The position numbers and the translations under genes are program-made. This document shows positions 33,562-42,578 of a stretch of DNA of 64,000 bases, piece after piece. Under the pieces are notes generated by a model. The model saw only the letters and a list, made by a program, of their open reading frames with translations, was not told the origin of the DNA and did no database searches. The first letter of the stretch is position 1. Each line of letters begins with the position of its first letter. Location: assembly GCF_000724545.1 (NCBI RefSeq), contig NZ_JHBV01000013.1, positions 1-64,000 on the forward strand, given 5' to 3'. This DNA is from Aureispira sp. CCB-QB1. Its GTDB lineage: Bacteria; Bacteroidota; Bacteroidia; Chitinophagales; Saprospiraceae.

Positions 33562-35109
33562 ATGAAAGTTATAGGTATCATTTGCCTGCTTTTTGTTAGC
33601 ACTACTATATGGGCTCAATATGAAAATAAAGAGCAAGGTTCTAGGATTTTTTACAACCTAGAAGAAGCGCTGCAAACACCTAAAAAGGTGTTCAAATTAT
33701 ATTTGGAGCATGATAACTTAGAGGAATTACCTGAAAGAATTGTTGAGTTAACAGAGTTGAGAGAATTACAACTTGGGGGCAATCCAGATCTAAATTGGGA
33801 ATTTACGTTTCGTTTGCTAGGACAGTTGCCTCAATTAGAGAAGTTAAGTCTTAGTGAAAATAAAATCAAGAACCTCCCTGCTGCTGTTGTTAAACTTCAA
33901 GCATTAAAGACGCTTATTCTGGTCGATAATCCAGATTTAGAGTGGCAGCAAGTTTTTAATTACTTGGGACAGTTGCCTCAATTAGAAACATTGGATATTG
34001 GTAATAATAAGATCAAAGATTTGCCCCCCAATGTCAAAAAATTGCTTGCTATAAAGAAGTTGTTTTTATGGAATAATCAAATGATTAATTTACCTCCAAC
34101 GATTGGAAGTTTAACAACCTTAGAAGAACTAGATTTATCCAACAATCAACTAAGACGTTTAACTTCTACCATCAATCAACTAAAAAACCTTCAGCGACTT
34201 TATCTTTGGAACAATCATTTGACAGAGCTTCCAGATGAATTAGGAAAGCTGAAAAACTTAGAAATGTTGAATTTGGGTGGGAATAATTTGACAACTCTAC
34301 CAACAACTATATACCAACTAAGAAAACTGAAAAACCTAGGGTTAGCATACAATGATTTGCTATATTTTCCTAAAAAATTCTCCAAATTAAAAAACTTGCG
34401 AAGTTTGGATTTGGAAGGAAATCCGAACTTAAATTGGGTATCTGTTTTTGCTAAGCCTGAGCAGCTAAAAGAATTGGCGGTATTAAATTTAATTAATAAC
34501 CAACTGATTGATCTACCCCTCAATATAGATCGTTTGCCTAATCTACAAGTGCTTGATATAAAACAGAATCCAGATATTAACTGGCGTTCAGCCTTTATAC
34601 AATTGGCTGCTGTAGAGAGTTTACAGCAATTGGATATTTCTAATAATAACATACAGGATTTGCCGTCAGAAATTACTTCTATCAAAAATTTAAAATACTT
34701 GCATTTGGGGTCCAATCCAAGCTTGAAGTGGAAGGAAGCTTTTTATAGTATTTCCAAGCTTAAAAGCTTAGAGACTCTAATTTTGAGTAGCAACGAATTA
34801 AAAGAATTGGCAAGAGAAATCAACCAACTAACCAATTTAAAAGAGCTTGAATTGGGAAATAACCCTGCTTTAGATTTAGACGATTTGTTTGAAACGCTTT
34901 CATCCATGCATAATCTAGAAACACTTAGTTTGATAGACAACAAAATTTCTCAAGTTTCTTTATCTATTGGAAAATTAAAACATTTAAAAGTACTCCATTT
35001 TTGGATGAATGAGATTCATTTAAATTCATCGGAGCATAAGAGTATACAAAGCTTGTTGCCTAAAACAAGCATTATTTATATGCCTCGATATTTGTCAACT
35101 GTGCGCTAA
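33562..35109 (+). CDS. exported leucine-rich-repeat protein
   Basis: A 515-residue protein with a signal peptide (residues 1-19, MKVIGIICLLFVSTTIWA) followed by about 20 leucine-rich repeats of 23-27 residues from about residue 50 to the end (for example LEELDLSNNQLRRLTSTINQLKNL, quoted in part). Two repeat lengths alternate: short ones with NNQI and longer ones containing NPDLNW. No enzymatic domain or T9SS sorting tail is visible, so it is probably periplasmic. LRR arrays mediate protein binding; the partner is unknown. 35 bp separate it from the HD hydrolase. Confidence 0.85.
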   Translation: MKVIGIICLLFVSTTIWAQYENKEQGSRIFYNLEEALQTPKKVFKLYLEHDNLEELPERIVELTELRELQLGGNPDLNWEFTFRLLGQLPQLEKLSLSENKIKNLPAAVVKLQALKTLILVDNPDLEWQQVFNYLGQLPQLETLDIGNNKIKDLPPNVKKLLAIKKLFLWNNQMINLPPTIGSLTTLEELDLSNNQLRRLTSTINQLKNLQRLYLWNNHLTELPDELGKLKNLEMLNLGGNNLTTLPTTIYQLRKLKNLGLAYNDLLYFPKKFSKLKNLRSLDLEGNPNLNWVSVFAKPEQLKELAVLNLINNQLIDLPLNIDRLPNLQVLDIKQNPDINWRSAFIQLAAVESLQQLDISNNNIQDLPSEITSIKNLKYLHLGSNPSLKWKEAFYSISKLKSLETLILSSNELKELAREINQLTNLKELELGNNPALDLDDLFETLSSMHNLETLSLIDNKISQVSLSIGKLKHLKVLHFWMNEIHLNSSEHKSIQSLLPKTSIIYMPRYLSTVR

Positions 35110-35144
35110 CTTTTCTGAACAATTATAAATACAAACCATATCTT

Positions 35145-35687
35145 ATGTGGAATCAAGATATTTATCTTCAAACATTGTTATTTGCAGGGCATGCACACCG
35201 AAAGCAAAAAGTACCTGCCTCTGAAATGTCTTATGTAGTGCACATCACGAATGTAGCCATGGAAGTAGCCAATGCATTGGTTCAACATCCGAGTGACGAT
35301 TGGGATGGAACTTTTGCCATACAGTGTGCGTTATTGCATGATACTATTGAAGATACCGAAGTAGAATACGAAGATTTAGTAGCAGAGTTTGGTTCTCAAA
35401 TTGCGGCAGGTGTTTTGGCCTTAACCAAAAATCAGAAATTACCAAAAGAGGTTCAAATGGCAGATAGTTTGGCTCGAATTGTAGCACAAGGAAAAGAAGT
35501 TCGAATCGTTAAAATGGCAGACCGAATCAATAATTTGCAAAAACCTCCCAAGCATTGGGATACTGCCAAAATGAAACGTTACCAGAAAGAAGCAGTGTTG
35601 ATTTTAGAGCAGCTGGGAGGCATACACCCTTATATTGAAGCTCGTTTAAAACAAAAAATTGACGACTATAAACAATATTTTGAATAA
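35145..35687 (+). CDS. HD-domain hydrolase, small alarmone hydrolase type
   Basis: A 180-residue protein carrying only the HD hydrolase domain related to RelA/SpoT: HAHRKQKVPASEMSYVVH, then ALLHDTIEDTEVEYEDL (His-Asp pair and the ED following it), and VRIVKMADRINNL. This set is that of MESH1-like small alarmone hydrolases, which remove pyrophosphate from (p)ppGpp; no synthetase or regulatory domain is present. It lies 35 bp after the LRR gene and 66 bp before the sirtuin gene, possibly one transcript. Substrate assignment is by family. Confidence 0.8.
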   Translation: MWNQDIYLQTLLFAGHAHRKQKVPASEMSYVVHITNVAMEVANALVQHPSDDWDGTFAIQCALLHDTIEDTEVEYEDLVAEFGSQIAAGVLALTKNQKLPKEVQMADSLARIVAQGKEVRIVKMADRINNLQKPPKHWDTAKMKRYQKEAVLILEQLGGIHPYIEARLKQKIDDYKQYFE

Positions 35688-35752
35688 GAGATTTTGGAAT
35701 AAGCGGTTCTATTTTAGGTAACTATTACAACGTAAAATATAGCGAAAAAGCA

Positions 35753-36436
35753 ATGAAAAAGAAAAAAATAGTGGTTCTGACAGGAGCAGGAATTAGTGCT
35801 GAAAGTGGTATCCAAACCTTTAGAGATGCAGATGGTTTGTGGGAAGGACACGATGTAATGGAAGTGGCATCTCCACAAGGATGGAACAAAAACCAAGAGT
35901 TGGTATTAAATTTTTACAATCAACGCCGTGCGCAGTTGCATACTGTGAAACCGAATGAGGCGCACAAGGCTTTGGCAGAGTTAGAGCAAAAATATGAGGT
36001 GTGTATTATTACACAAAATGTTGATGATTTACACGAACGTGGTGGTTCTTCTAGAGTGGTGCATCTGCATGGAGAACTCAAAAAAGTACGCAGTACTTTA
36101 GACGAAAACTTGGTGTATGATTGGGAAAAGGATGTACGCTTAGGCGATAAATGCGATAAAGGAGGGCAATTAAGACCACACATTGTATGGTTTGGTGAAG
36201 CCGTACCTTTAATCGAGGTGGCTACTCAAATTTGTGGGATTGCAGATATTTTTATCATTGTTGGCACATCCATGCAAGTTTATCCCGCTGCTGGTTTGGT
36301 GAATTTTGTAGACGATGAGGTGCCAAAGTATTTTATTGATCCCAATCCTGCTGCTGTCAATGTGCCTAATTTAAGAGTCATTGCAGATAAAGCATCTACT
36401 GGAGTACGAAATTTGGTGAATGAATTGATGCAGTAA
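35753..36436 (+). CDS. Sir2-family NAD-dependent protein deacylase
   Basis: A 227-residue class III sirtuin. NAD-binding GAGISAESGIQTFR (11-24), TQNVDDLH (87-94), catalytic histidine in HLHGEL (H106), and GTSMQVYPAAGL are all present. The FYNQRR motif (Y55, R58) is the one that lets CobB/SIRT5 bind succinyl or malonyl lysine. The segment between HGEL and LRPHIVWFGE, where four zinc cysteines normally sit, has only one cysteine, so the structural zinc is probably absent. It is likely an acyl-lysine deacylase. Confidence 0.88.
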   Translation: MKKKKIVVLTGAGISAESGIQTFRDADGLWEGHDVMEVASPQGWNKNQELVLNFYNQRRAQLHTVKPNEAHKALAELEQKYEVCIITQNVDDLHERGGSSRVVHLHGELKKVRSTLDENLVYDWEKDVRLGDKCDKGGQLRPHIVWFGEAVPLIEVATQICGIADIFIIVGTSMQVYPAAGLVNFVDDEVPKYFIDPNPAAVNVPNLRVIADKASTGVRNLVNELMQ

Positions 36437-36559
36437 GGTAAGTTAAAAAGCAATCAATGTATATGCTGTTTTGTAGTTGTTTGACTTTATCTAATGATTG
36501 GCTTAAAAATGAAAAGAACTTCGCCATCTCTGGATTTTATTTTCTTATGTTTGTAGAAC

Positions 36560-36581
36560 TAGTTAGCCATATAGCTAACTA
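36560..36581. repeat. short perfect inverted repeat
   Basis: TAGTTAGC and GCTAACTA flank CATATA, just upstream of the NUDIX gene. The TAGTTAGC arm is shared with the dispersed repeat copies at 9809 and 17064. It could be an operator or a repeat remnant. Confidence 0.4.
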
Positions 36582-36635
36582 TGAGATAATATTAGAGAGA
36601 CTAATATAGACTTATTGGACTGTTTAAACATTCTT

Positions 36636-37202
36636 ATGAAAGAAAATGAGACAAAAAATCCTTGGACAACGCTGGAACGTACAGAGATTTACGAAAACCC
36701 TTGGATCAAAGTAACCGAGCATCAAGTACTTAATCCTGCTGGAAATGAGGGGATTTATGGTTTGGTACATTTTAAGAATATTGCGATTGGAATTGTTCCT
36801 TTAGATGAAGATCACAATACTTGGTTGGTAGGGCAGTATCGCTATGCTCTGGGGCGTTATAGTTGGGAAATTCCCGAAGGGGGCTGCCTGATTGGCAAAG
36901 AAACCAAATTAGAAGCTGCACAACGAGAGTTAAAAGAGGAAACAGGATTGGAAGCAAAAGAGTGGACTGAAATCATGGAAATGCATCTTTCAAATTCTGT
37001 AACGGATGAAGTAGGGTATGTTTTTGTTGCTAAAAACTTGACCAAAGGAATTGCTCAGCCAGAAGACACCGAAGAATTGAAGTTAAAAAAAATACCGTTT
37101 GAAACAGCATTGGAAATGTGTATGCGTGGAGAAATTACAGATAGCTTGACGTTGTTGGCACTGTTTAAAACCAAACTGTTAATGGAGCAGGGGGTGTTGT
37201 AA
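36636..37202 (+). CDS. NUDIX hydrolase, ADP-ribose pyrophosphatase-like
   Basis: About 188 residues. The NUDIX box is GCLIGKETKLEAAQRELKEETG, which fits GX5EX7REUXEEXG. The N-terminal part (YENPWIKVTEHQV, VGQYRYALGRYSWEIPEGG) is the dimerisation and substrate region of ADP-ribose or nucleoside-diphosphate-sugar pyrophosphatases. ADP-ribose cleavage would fit a neighbouring sirtuin, which produces O-acyl-ADP-ribose. That link is inference. I chose the ATG at 36636 over a TTG seven codons upstream. Confidence 0.85.
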   Translation: MKENETKNPWTTLERTEIYENPWIKVTEHQVLNPAGNEGIYGLVHFKNIAIGIVPLDEDHNTWLVGQYRYALGRYSWEIPEGGCLIGKETKLEAAQRELKEETGLEAKEWTEIMEMHLSNSVTDEVGYVFVAKNLTKGIAQPEDTEELKLKKIPFETALEMCMRGEITDSLTLLALFKTKLLMEQGVL

Positions 37203-37223
37203 AACCTTTTGCACCATAGAAAT

Positions 37224-37250
37224 GCCTCTTTTTGTCGAACAAAAAGGGGC
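37224..37250 (+). terminator. terminator-like hairpin after the NUDIX gene
   Basis: The stem GCCTCTTTTTGT / ACAAAAAGGGGC (one G-U) has a three-base loop and is followed by GTTTGT, a weak U-tract. It probably ends the NUDIX transcript before the ABC transporter genes. Confidence 0.6.
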
Positions 37251-37357
37251 GTTTGTATAAGTATCTTGATGCTAATATAGCAACCTGAACTTTTTGAGAG
37301 AGGTAGAGGTTAAAAAAAGAATAGACGGACAATCAATTATCACGAAAAATAATCCAA

Positions 37358-38128
37358 ATGATACAAGTTGAACAGCTTAGTAAACAATATAAATTGACCA
37401 AGAAGCAGCAACAAGAACTGCAAGCAAAAACCAATTCGATATATGCCGTTAATGACATCAGTTTTGTGTGTCAACCTGGACGTGTCTTCTCTTTGTTGGG
37501 ACCGAATGGGGCAGGTAAAACGACTACTTTGAGAATGATTGCGACAATTTTGAAGCCTTCCAAAGGAGATGTTCTAGTTAGTGGTCATAGTGTGGTGCAT
37601 GAATCGGAAGCCGTGCGCCGAAAGATTGGTTTTTTGACAGGTTCTACTAATTTGTACGACCGTTTGACACCTGAAGAGATTGTTCGATATTTTGCCGATT
37701 TATATGGAATGTCTAAATCAGACTTTAAAACTCGAAAAGAGGAGCTATTCGAGCAGTTAGGGATTAATGATTTTTTGAAAAAACGGATTGGGCAATTGTC
37801 TACTGGTATGAAGCAAAAAGTTTCTATTGCAAGAAGTATGATTCACAATCCTGATGTTGTTATTTTTGATGAACCTACTTCGGGTTTGGATGTTATCACG
37901 GCTAATAATATTATTGAGTTGATTCGAAATTGTAAGAAGGAAGGAAAAACGGTAATTTTTTCATCGCATATTATGAGTGAGGTAGACTTGCTTTGCGATG
38001 ATTTGGCAATTATCAATAAGGGGCAATTAATTTATAGCAATACCATGGAAGCTTATCGCCAACTTTCCGCCAACCAGTCGCTTACAGAGACATTTATTCA
38101 ATTAGTTCAACAAAATCAAGCTCAATAG
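37358..38128 (+). CDS. ABC transporter ATP-binding protein, NatA-like
   Basis: A 256-residue ATPase subunit of an ABC-2-type exporter. Walker A GPNGAGKT (48-55), signature LSTGMKQK (about 147-154), Walker B VVIFDEP (about 167-173) and the H-loop in IFSSHIMSEV are intact. With the permease gene 5 bp downstream it resembles the NatAB sodium-exporter group, but this group is broad and the cargo cannot be read. Confidence 0.9.
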   Translation: MIQVEQLSKQYKLTKKQQQELQAKTNSIYAVNDISFVCQPGRVFSLLGPNGAGKTTTLRMIATILKPSKGDVLVSGHSVVHESEAVRRKIGFLTGSTNLYDRLTPEEIVRYFADLYGMSKSDFKTRKEELFEQLGINDFLKKRIGQLSTGMKQKVSIARSMIHNPDVVIFDEPTSGLDVITANNIIELIRNCKKEGKTVIFSSHIMSEVDLLCDDLAIINKGQLIYSNTMEAYRQLSANQSLTETFIQLVQQNQAQ

Positions 38129-38133
38129 TTCCT

Positions 38134-39309
38134 ATGCATACAATTATAACCGTTATAAAGAAAGAATTAAAAGATACCTTACGAGATAAGAAAACATTAT
38201 TTTCTGCTATTATTCTCCCTGCTTTAGCCATCCCTTTGTTGTTGATGGGGGTATCCTCGCTACAAAAAGATCTAATTAAGAAAGAAAAGGCTAAGGAATT
38301 AAAGGTGGTTTTGATGAATGCCCCTGAAGCTGTTGCGCAGCAATTTGAGGATGAATCAATCAATCTATTAACTAGCGCTGATTTGGAGCATGCAAAAGAT
38401 TCGGTAGCCAGTGAAGTGTTTGATGCTGTTCTCGTTTTTGATCCTAGTTTTAAAGAACAAATAGATAGTCTCGAAACAGGAGTTGTAGAGTTTTATTACA
38501 AATCAACCAATATAATGGTGCAGCGTAGAATTGAGGAGAAACTGAATGCGTACAAAGCCGTTGTCTTGGATGAAAGAATGGAGCGTTTAAATATTTCTGC
38601 TGCTGTCTTGCAACCTATAAAAATAGAAACAGTCAATGTAGCCTCAGTCAAAGAACAGGTTGGGGAAACTATTGGAGGATTGATTCCTTATATTTTCATT
38701 CTATTCTGTTTTATGGGATGTATGTACCCCGCACTGGATTTGATTACAGGAGAAAAAGAACGTGGAACAATCGAAACATTATTAACTGTTCCTGCTTCAC
38801 GGTTTAGTATTTTAATCGGAAAAACAATTACCATTGCTCTGGTTGGTGTTGTTGCTGCTGTGATGACTATAGGGGGAATGGTGGCTGCTTTAAATTTAGG
38901 AACAGGAATTCCCGCAGGATTGATGACATCAATAGGGGATATGTTGAACCTAAAATTTATATTCATGCTTTTTGCCATGTTATTGCCTTTGAGTTTCTTT
39001 TTTGCGGGTGTTTTGTCTGCTATGGTTGTACGAACAAGCTCTTTCAAGGAAGCTCAAAGTTATGTAACACCAATGACTTTTGTTGTTATTGTACCTGCTA
39101 TGGTGGCAATGATGCCTGGCGTGGAATTAAATTGGCAAATGGCATTTATTCCTATCCTAAATGTTGCATTGGCTACCAAAGAAATTATTGGAGGAACAAT
39201 GGATTTAGGATTATTTGCTATTATTGTTCTTTCGTTGATTGCTTTTGCAACCTTGGCTGTGTTTGTAAGTTATCAGCAGTTTTCGCAAGAGAAAAATGTG
39301 TTGAAATAG
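38134..39309 (+). CDS. ABC-2 type permease, NatB-like
   Basis: A 391-residue membrane protein. One N-terminal helix (about 21-40) is followed by an extracytoplasmic domain of about 140 residues, then five or six helices with the typical DLITGEKERGTIETLLTVPASRFSILIGKT coupling segment (quoted in part: EKERGTIETLL). This is the architecture of NatB/CcmB-like ABC-2 exporters. It pairs with the ATPase gene 5 bp upstream. Sodium export is a possibility, not shown. Confidence 0.88.
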   Translation: MHTIITVIKKELKDTLRDKKTLFSAIILPALAIPLLLMGVSSLQKDLIKKEKAKELKVVLMNAPEAVAQQFEDESINLLTSADLEHAKDSVASEVFDAVLVFDPSFKEQIDSLETGVVEFYYKSTNIMVQRRIEEKLNAYKAVVLDERMERLNISAAVLQPIKIETVNVASVKEQVGETIGGLIPYIFILFCFMGCMYPALDLITGEKERGTIETLLTVPASRFSILIGKTITIALVGVVAAVMTIGGMVAALNLGTGIPAGLMTSIGDMLNLKFIFMLFAMLLPLSFFFAGVLSAMVVRTSSFKEAQSYVTPMTFVVIVPAMVAMMPGVELNWQMAFIPILNVALATKEIIGGTMDLGLFAIIVLSLIAFATLAVFVSYQQFSQEKNVLK

Positions 39310-39429
39310 AAGTATCTAAAGTATGAAAAATCTCTCTGTGTAATAGCTAGATTATATTAAAGGTTGAGTCAATGTTCTTTTGCCAAGAAGTAACGTAATA
39401 CAAAGTATATGATAGGTTTAGGTTGGCTA

Positions 39430-40521
39430 CTATTTAGGAGTGGGACGAAATAACCATTCTACAGGTATCCAATCTTTTTTCTTTTCTTCAATTGTAAGAA
39501 CTTCAAATACTCTATTGATACGATTGTTGGCTAAATCGCAGACCATTTTTTCAAAAACCACTTTATAAGAAGCATTTTCCCAAGCTTTATTTGGGATGAA
39601 TTTAAAATTTTGGTCAGAGACAACTCTGAAATTACCATGTACAACTTTTTGAGTTTGCGTATTAATCACCTTGACACCATCAATTATAGAACCATAGTCC
39701 ATTTTTTCAGAAAATAATAAAGATAGTGGTGCCTTGCTTGCTATTGTAGGAGGCGTTAGCTTGTCAAATAAAATACTAGGCGACTGGCGATCGGGTGGAG
39801 TAATTTTAAAGGTTTTTTTGATACGATTTTTGAGCGGACAATTATAGCTACTTTTTAAGTTTGTATCTATTAATAGGGTATATTCTTCTCCCTCTTTAAA
39901 GGGAATTTCCCAATCAATACCTCGTTTTAAACGACCAGGATGCACCATTAAAACTAAGCTAGTTTTGTTGTTCAGCCAATAGGCTTGAACACGCCATAGT
40001 TGATCTATGCGATTTCCCTTCTGATCTAGCATTTTTATAACTTCGTTAGGTTTGAAGTTTTGCATAGGTTGGTCAAATTGAACATGGAAAAAACAAGTGT
40101 TTTGGGGAATTTCATAGCTTTGAGGATAAATTTGGAGTACATGGCAGAATTGACCAATTTGCTTTCTTCTAGGAGTAGAAAAAACTTTTGAACTGGTACC
40201 ATTAGTGTGATGATATATCACTTTAAACGAACTCTCCATTTGTAAAGCATAAATAGGTTCAAATACCAAGCGGTTGCCACGGATCGTATATGTACCAAAA
40301 AGTGGTGTAGAAAGAGGATGACCTTGGTTGATTAAATGAATTGTGAGTATTTTTTGTGCTGTAGAAATACTTAATTCGCCTTGATCAGTAGCTTCAATTG
40401 GAACACTTATTAGTGGCCTTAAGGGAGTTGACAAGTCAATAAGAATAGAATCATTTCCTTTTGCATTAGTACCTAAAAGCATAAAAAGGAAGAGTAGTTT
40501 ATAGCAAAAAATCCAACGCAT
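39430..40521 (-). CDS. secreted protein with Ig-like (SbsA-type) domains
   Basis: About 363 residues from the preferred ATG at 40521, which begins MRWIFCYKLLFLFMLLG and gives a proper signal peptide; an upstream start would add 18 polar residues. The rest is beta-rich with repeated patterns of bacterial Ig-like Big_5/SbsA domains, such as FDQPMQNFKP and LFSEKMDYGSI followed by FIPNKAWENASYKVVF. No sorting tail is seen. It may be an envelope or surface protein; its function is unknown. Confidence 0.7.
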   Translation of the reverse strand: MRWIFCYKLLFLFMLLGTNAKGNDSILIDLSTPLRPLISVPIEATDQGELSISTAQKILTIHLINQGHPLSTPLFGTYTIRGNRLVFEPIYALQMESSFKVIYHHTNGTSSKVFSTPRRKQIGQFCHVLQIYPQSYEIPQNTCFFHVQFDQPMQNFKPNEVIKMLDQKGNRIDQLWRVQAYWLNNKTSLVLMVHPGRLKRGIDWEIPFKEGEEYTLLIDTNLKSSYNCPLKNRIKKTFKITPPDRQSPSILFDKLTPPTIASKAPLSLLFSEKMDYGSIIDGVKVINTQTQKVVHGNFRVVSDQNFKFIPNKAWENASYKVVFEKMVCDLANNRINRVFEVLTIEEKKKDWIPVEWLFRPTPK

Positions 40522-40944
40522 TTTGTATAATCTTAAGATATGAATAAAAAATGGAGAATGGTTTCTAGCCACCAATTAGAAAACCATCCTCCAAGAAAAA
40601 ATGCTTAAATCCATCGCTAGTGTGATGAAAATAATTAAAATCAAGTGACGCAACACCTCTTATTATCTAACTGTCCCCACATTAGTTAATAAAGTCTATA
40701 CAGGTGTTTACATTCCCTCTATTGTAAAACATGGATTAGGTAAAGTTTTCATTATTCAATTAAACTACCAACTAGCAAAACATAGGTTTAGGATTTAGAA
40801 TTCAATGAACTAAATAAAGCTACTCCCTTGGTTTCTATAACTACTGGTGATGTAATCATAATTTAAAGGGGTACTAACTGAATAAAAGAACTACTTGATT
40901 TTTAGTATAAAGTTTGAAGAAATAAAGAGGATTTGAAAAAAGTC
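40522..40944. other. gene-free tract between two secreted-protein genes
   Basis: Non-coding AT-rich sequence. No clear terminator or repeat was seen. It should hold the promoter of the Ig-like protein gene (leftward). Confidence 0.4.
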
Positions 40945-42363
40945 TTAATCCGTGATTAGTAATTTTTCATGAAAAAGAACTTTTTCATCTTGTTTTATAA
41001 TTACTATATATTTACCAGGAGGAATGGTTTTTATGTTAATAGTAGAATGTTCACTAGATAGTTCCTTCTGAAAGATTTCTTGACCATTAACGGTATAAAT
41101 CTTGACCACAGGGCGGTTGTATGAACTAGCAAAACCTAAATTTTCTGATTTTAAATGAAGTTGTAAAAAATCTTGGGCTGGATTAGGAGAACAGGTTATG
41201 TTCATCTCTTTTGAATTTGTTACTTGAGTATTAGTAAGATTAATTCCTGTTGCAAACAATTTTAGTGTATCTGATTCTAGCACCACCATGTTGTAATGGT
41301 CAAAAAAAGCAATCATTTCAAAAGAATGATTATTATAGATTTTAAAATCTGCATCTGTTAACCCTGCCGAAACACCTGTGGCGGGGAAGTTTCTTAAATG
41401 AACCGTATTGTTATTGAAAGTGTTGGTTGTTTCTGGTGTTCCATCAATATAGTGTTCTCCAATACGCATAAAGAGAGCCCCAAAGTTGAAGTCATCATGT
41501 AAGTTGAATAAATAGCTTGTACCATTTTGTTGTTGGTGAATTACTTTTATAGGAGGATCATAACGAACATTGAACACTTCCTTAACAGCTAAAACTCCAG
41601 TGCCTGGAACATCGGACGTTTTTATGGAAAAACCAGGAGCGCAAAGCGTTACTCCCATCAAACGCTTGACACCGTTAACTACCCCAAAGTCTAATTTTTC
41701 TAAGGGAGCATCTGTTAAATAAACACTGCCCTGATTTGTCTTAAACATGGAAGTAGCTCGTTCAGTTGCTAGTGTGCCATTGACAAAAGGTGTGCTAATA
41801 CTGACCAATTCTCCATCTAAACTCCATCCTCCAGAAGTAACATACAGCGTATCATCTCCGTAAGTCATGTCTTGATAATTAAATCTTGAACTAGATAACT
41901 TAATTTTGGAATATATTAAGTTATTGGTATTTAAAACAGAAACATTTGCTCCATTATTCTTTATAAGAACAATTTGGGATTGTGTAGCTGCTTGATTGCG
42001 AACTAAAACATAAATGGATTTGGAAATAGGGTTAACTTCTATATTTGCGACAACGATATCCGAGGCATTGAGTCCTGTCACGCCACTCAATACATTCGTG
42101 AAATCAGGAATAGCAGTGAGGGTGTTATTGATCGCATCCAAACTATTGTTATCTGCAATATCAATGGCATACAAAGCCGTATCGTTAGAGGAGGTGGCAA
42201 CCAATACAACATCGGTACCATTCGAGACAAGCTCCAAACCATCAATATAAGAGGTTAAACTTGCGGTTGCTGGCGCTTGTAGTAGTGAATTCTGCCCTTT
42301 TAGGAGCGGTGTATTGAATAGAAGTAGACAGGTAACTAAATTTAAAAGTAATATATCTTTCAT
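40945..42363 (-). CDS. secreted beta-propeller-like protein with T9SS sorting domain
   Basis: A 472-residue protein with a signal peptide (1-23, ending LLKGQ). The body is a run of beta-strand segments with the rhythm of a propeller (DGLELVSNGTDVVLVATSS, IEVNPISKSIYVLVRN, YGDDTLYVTSGGW). The last 80 residues (CSPNPAQDFLQLHL, KIYTVNGQEIF, PPGKYIVIIK... KLLITD) are a type A T9SS sorting domain, so it is secreted or anchored at the surface by the Por machinery. No catalytic residues are recognised. Confidence 0.82.
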   Translation of the reverse strand: MKDILLLNLVTCLLLFNTPLLKGQNSLLQAPATASLTSYIDGLELVSNGTDVVLVATSSNDTALYAIDIADNNSLDAINNTLTAIPDFTNVLSGVTGLNASDIVVANIEVNPISKSIYVLVRNQAATQSQIVLIKNNGANVSVLNTNNLIYSKIKLSSSRFNYQDMTYGDDTLYVTSGGWSLDGELVSISTPFVNGTLATERATSMFKTNQGSVYLTDAPLEKLDFGVVNGVKRLMGVTLCAPGFSIKTSDVPGTGVLAVKEVFNVRYDPPIKVIHQQQNGTSYLFNLHDDFNFGALFMRIGEHYIDGTPETTNTFNNNTVHLRNFPATGVSAGLTDADFKIYNNHSFEMIAFFDHYNMVVLESDTLKLFATGINLTNTQVTNSKEMNITCSPNPAQDFLQLHLKSENLGFASSYNRPVVKIYTVNGQEIFQKELSSEHSTINIKTIPPGKYIVIIKQDEKVLFHEKLLITD

Positions 42364-42578
42364 AAAATGGAACGTTTACAGAATTAATAGAAATAAGTTT
42401 ATTACATTTTAAAGGTACTGTACAACCAATCGAAACTTATTGCTTCAAGTCTTATCGACTGGTGATGTAAAGGTATAGGGGAATTTGGGGGATTAAAAAC
42501 AAAAAAAAACAGAAATGTAAAAGCCTAAGTTGTATCTTTAAATGCTTAAAAGGTCAGGCAATTTCATAAAGTTAGGTT

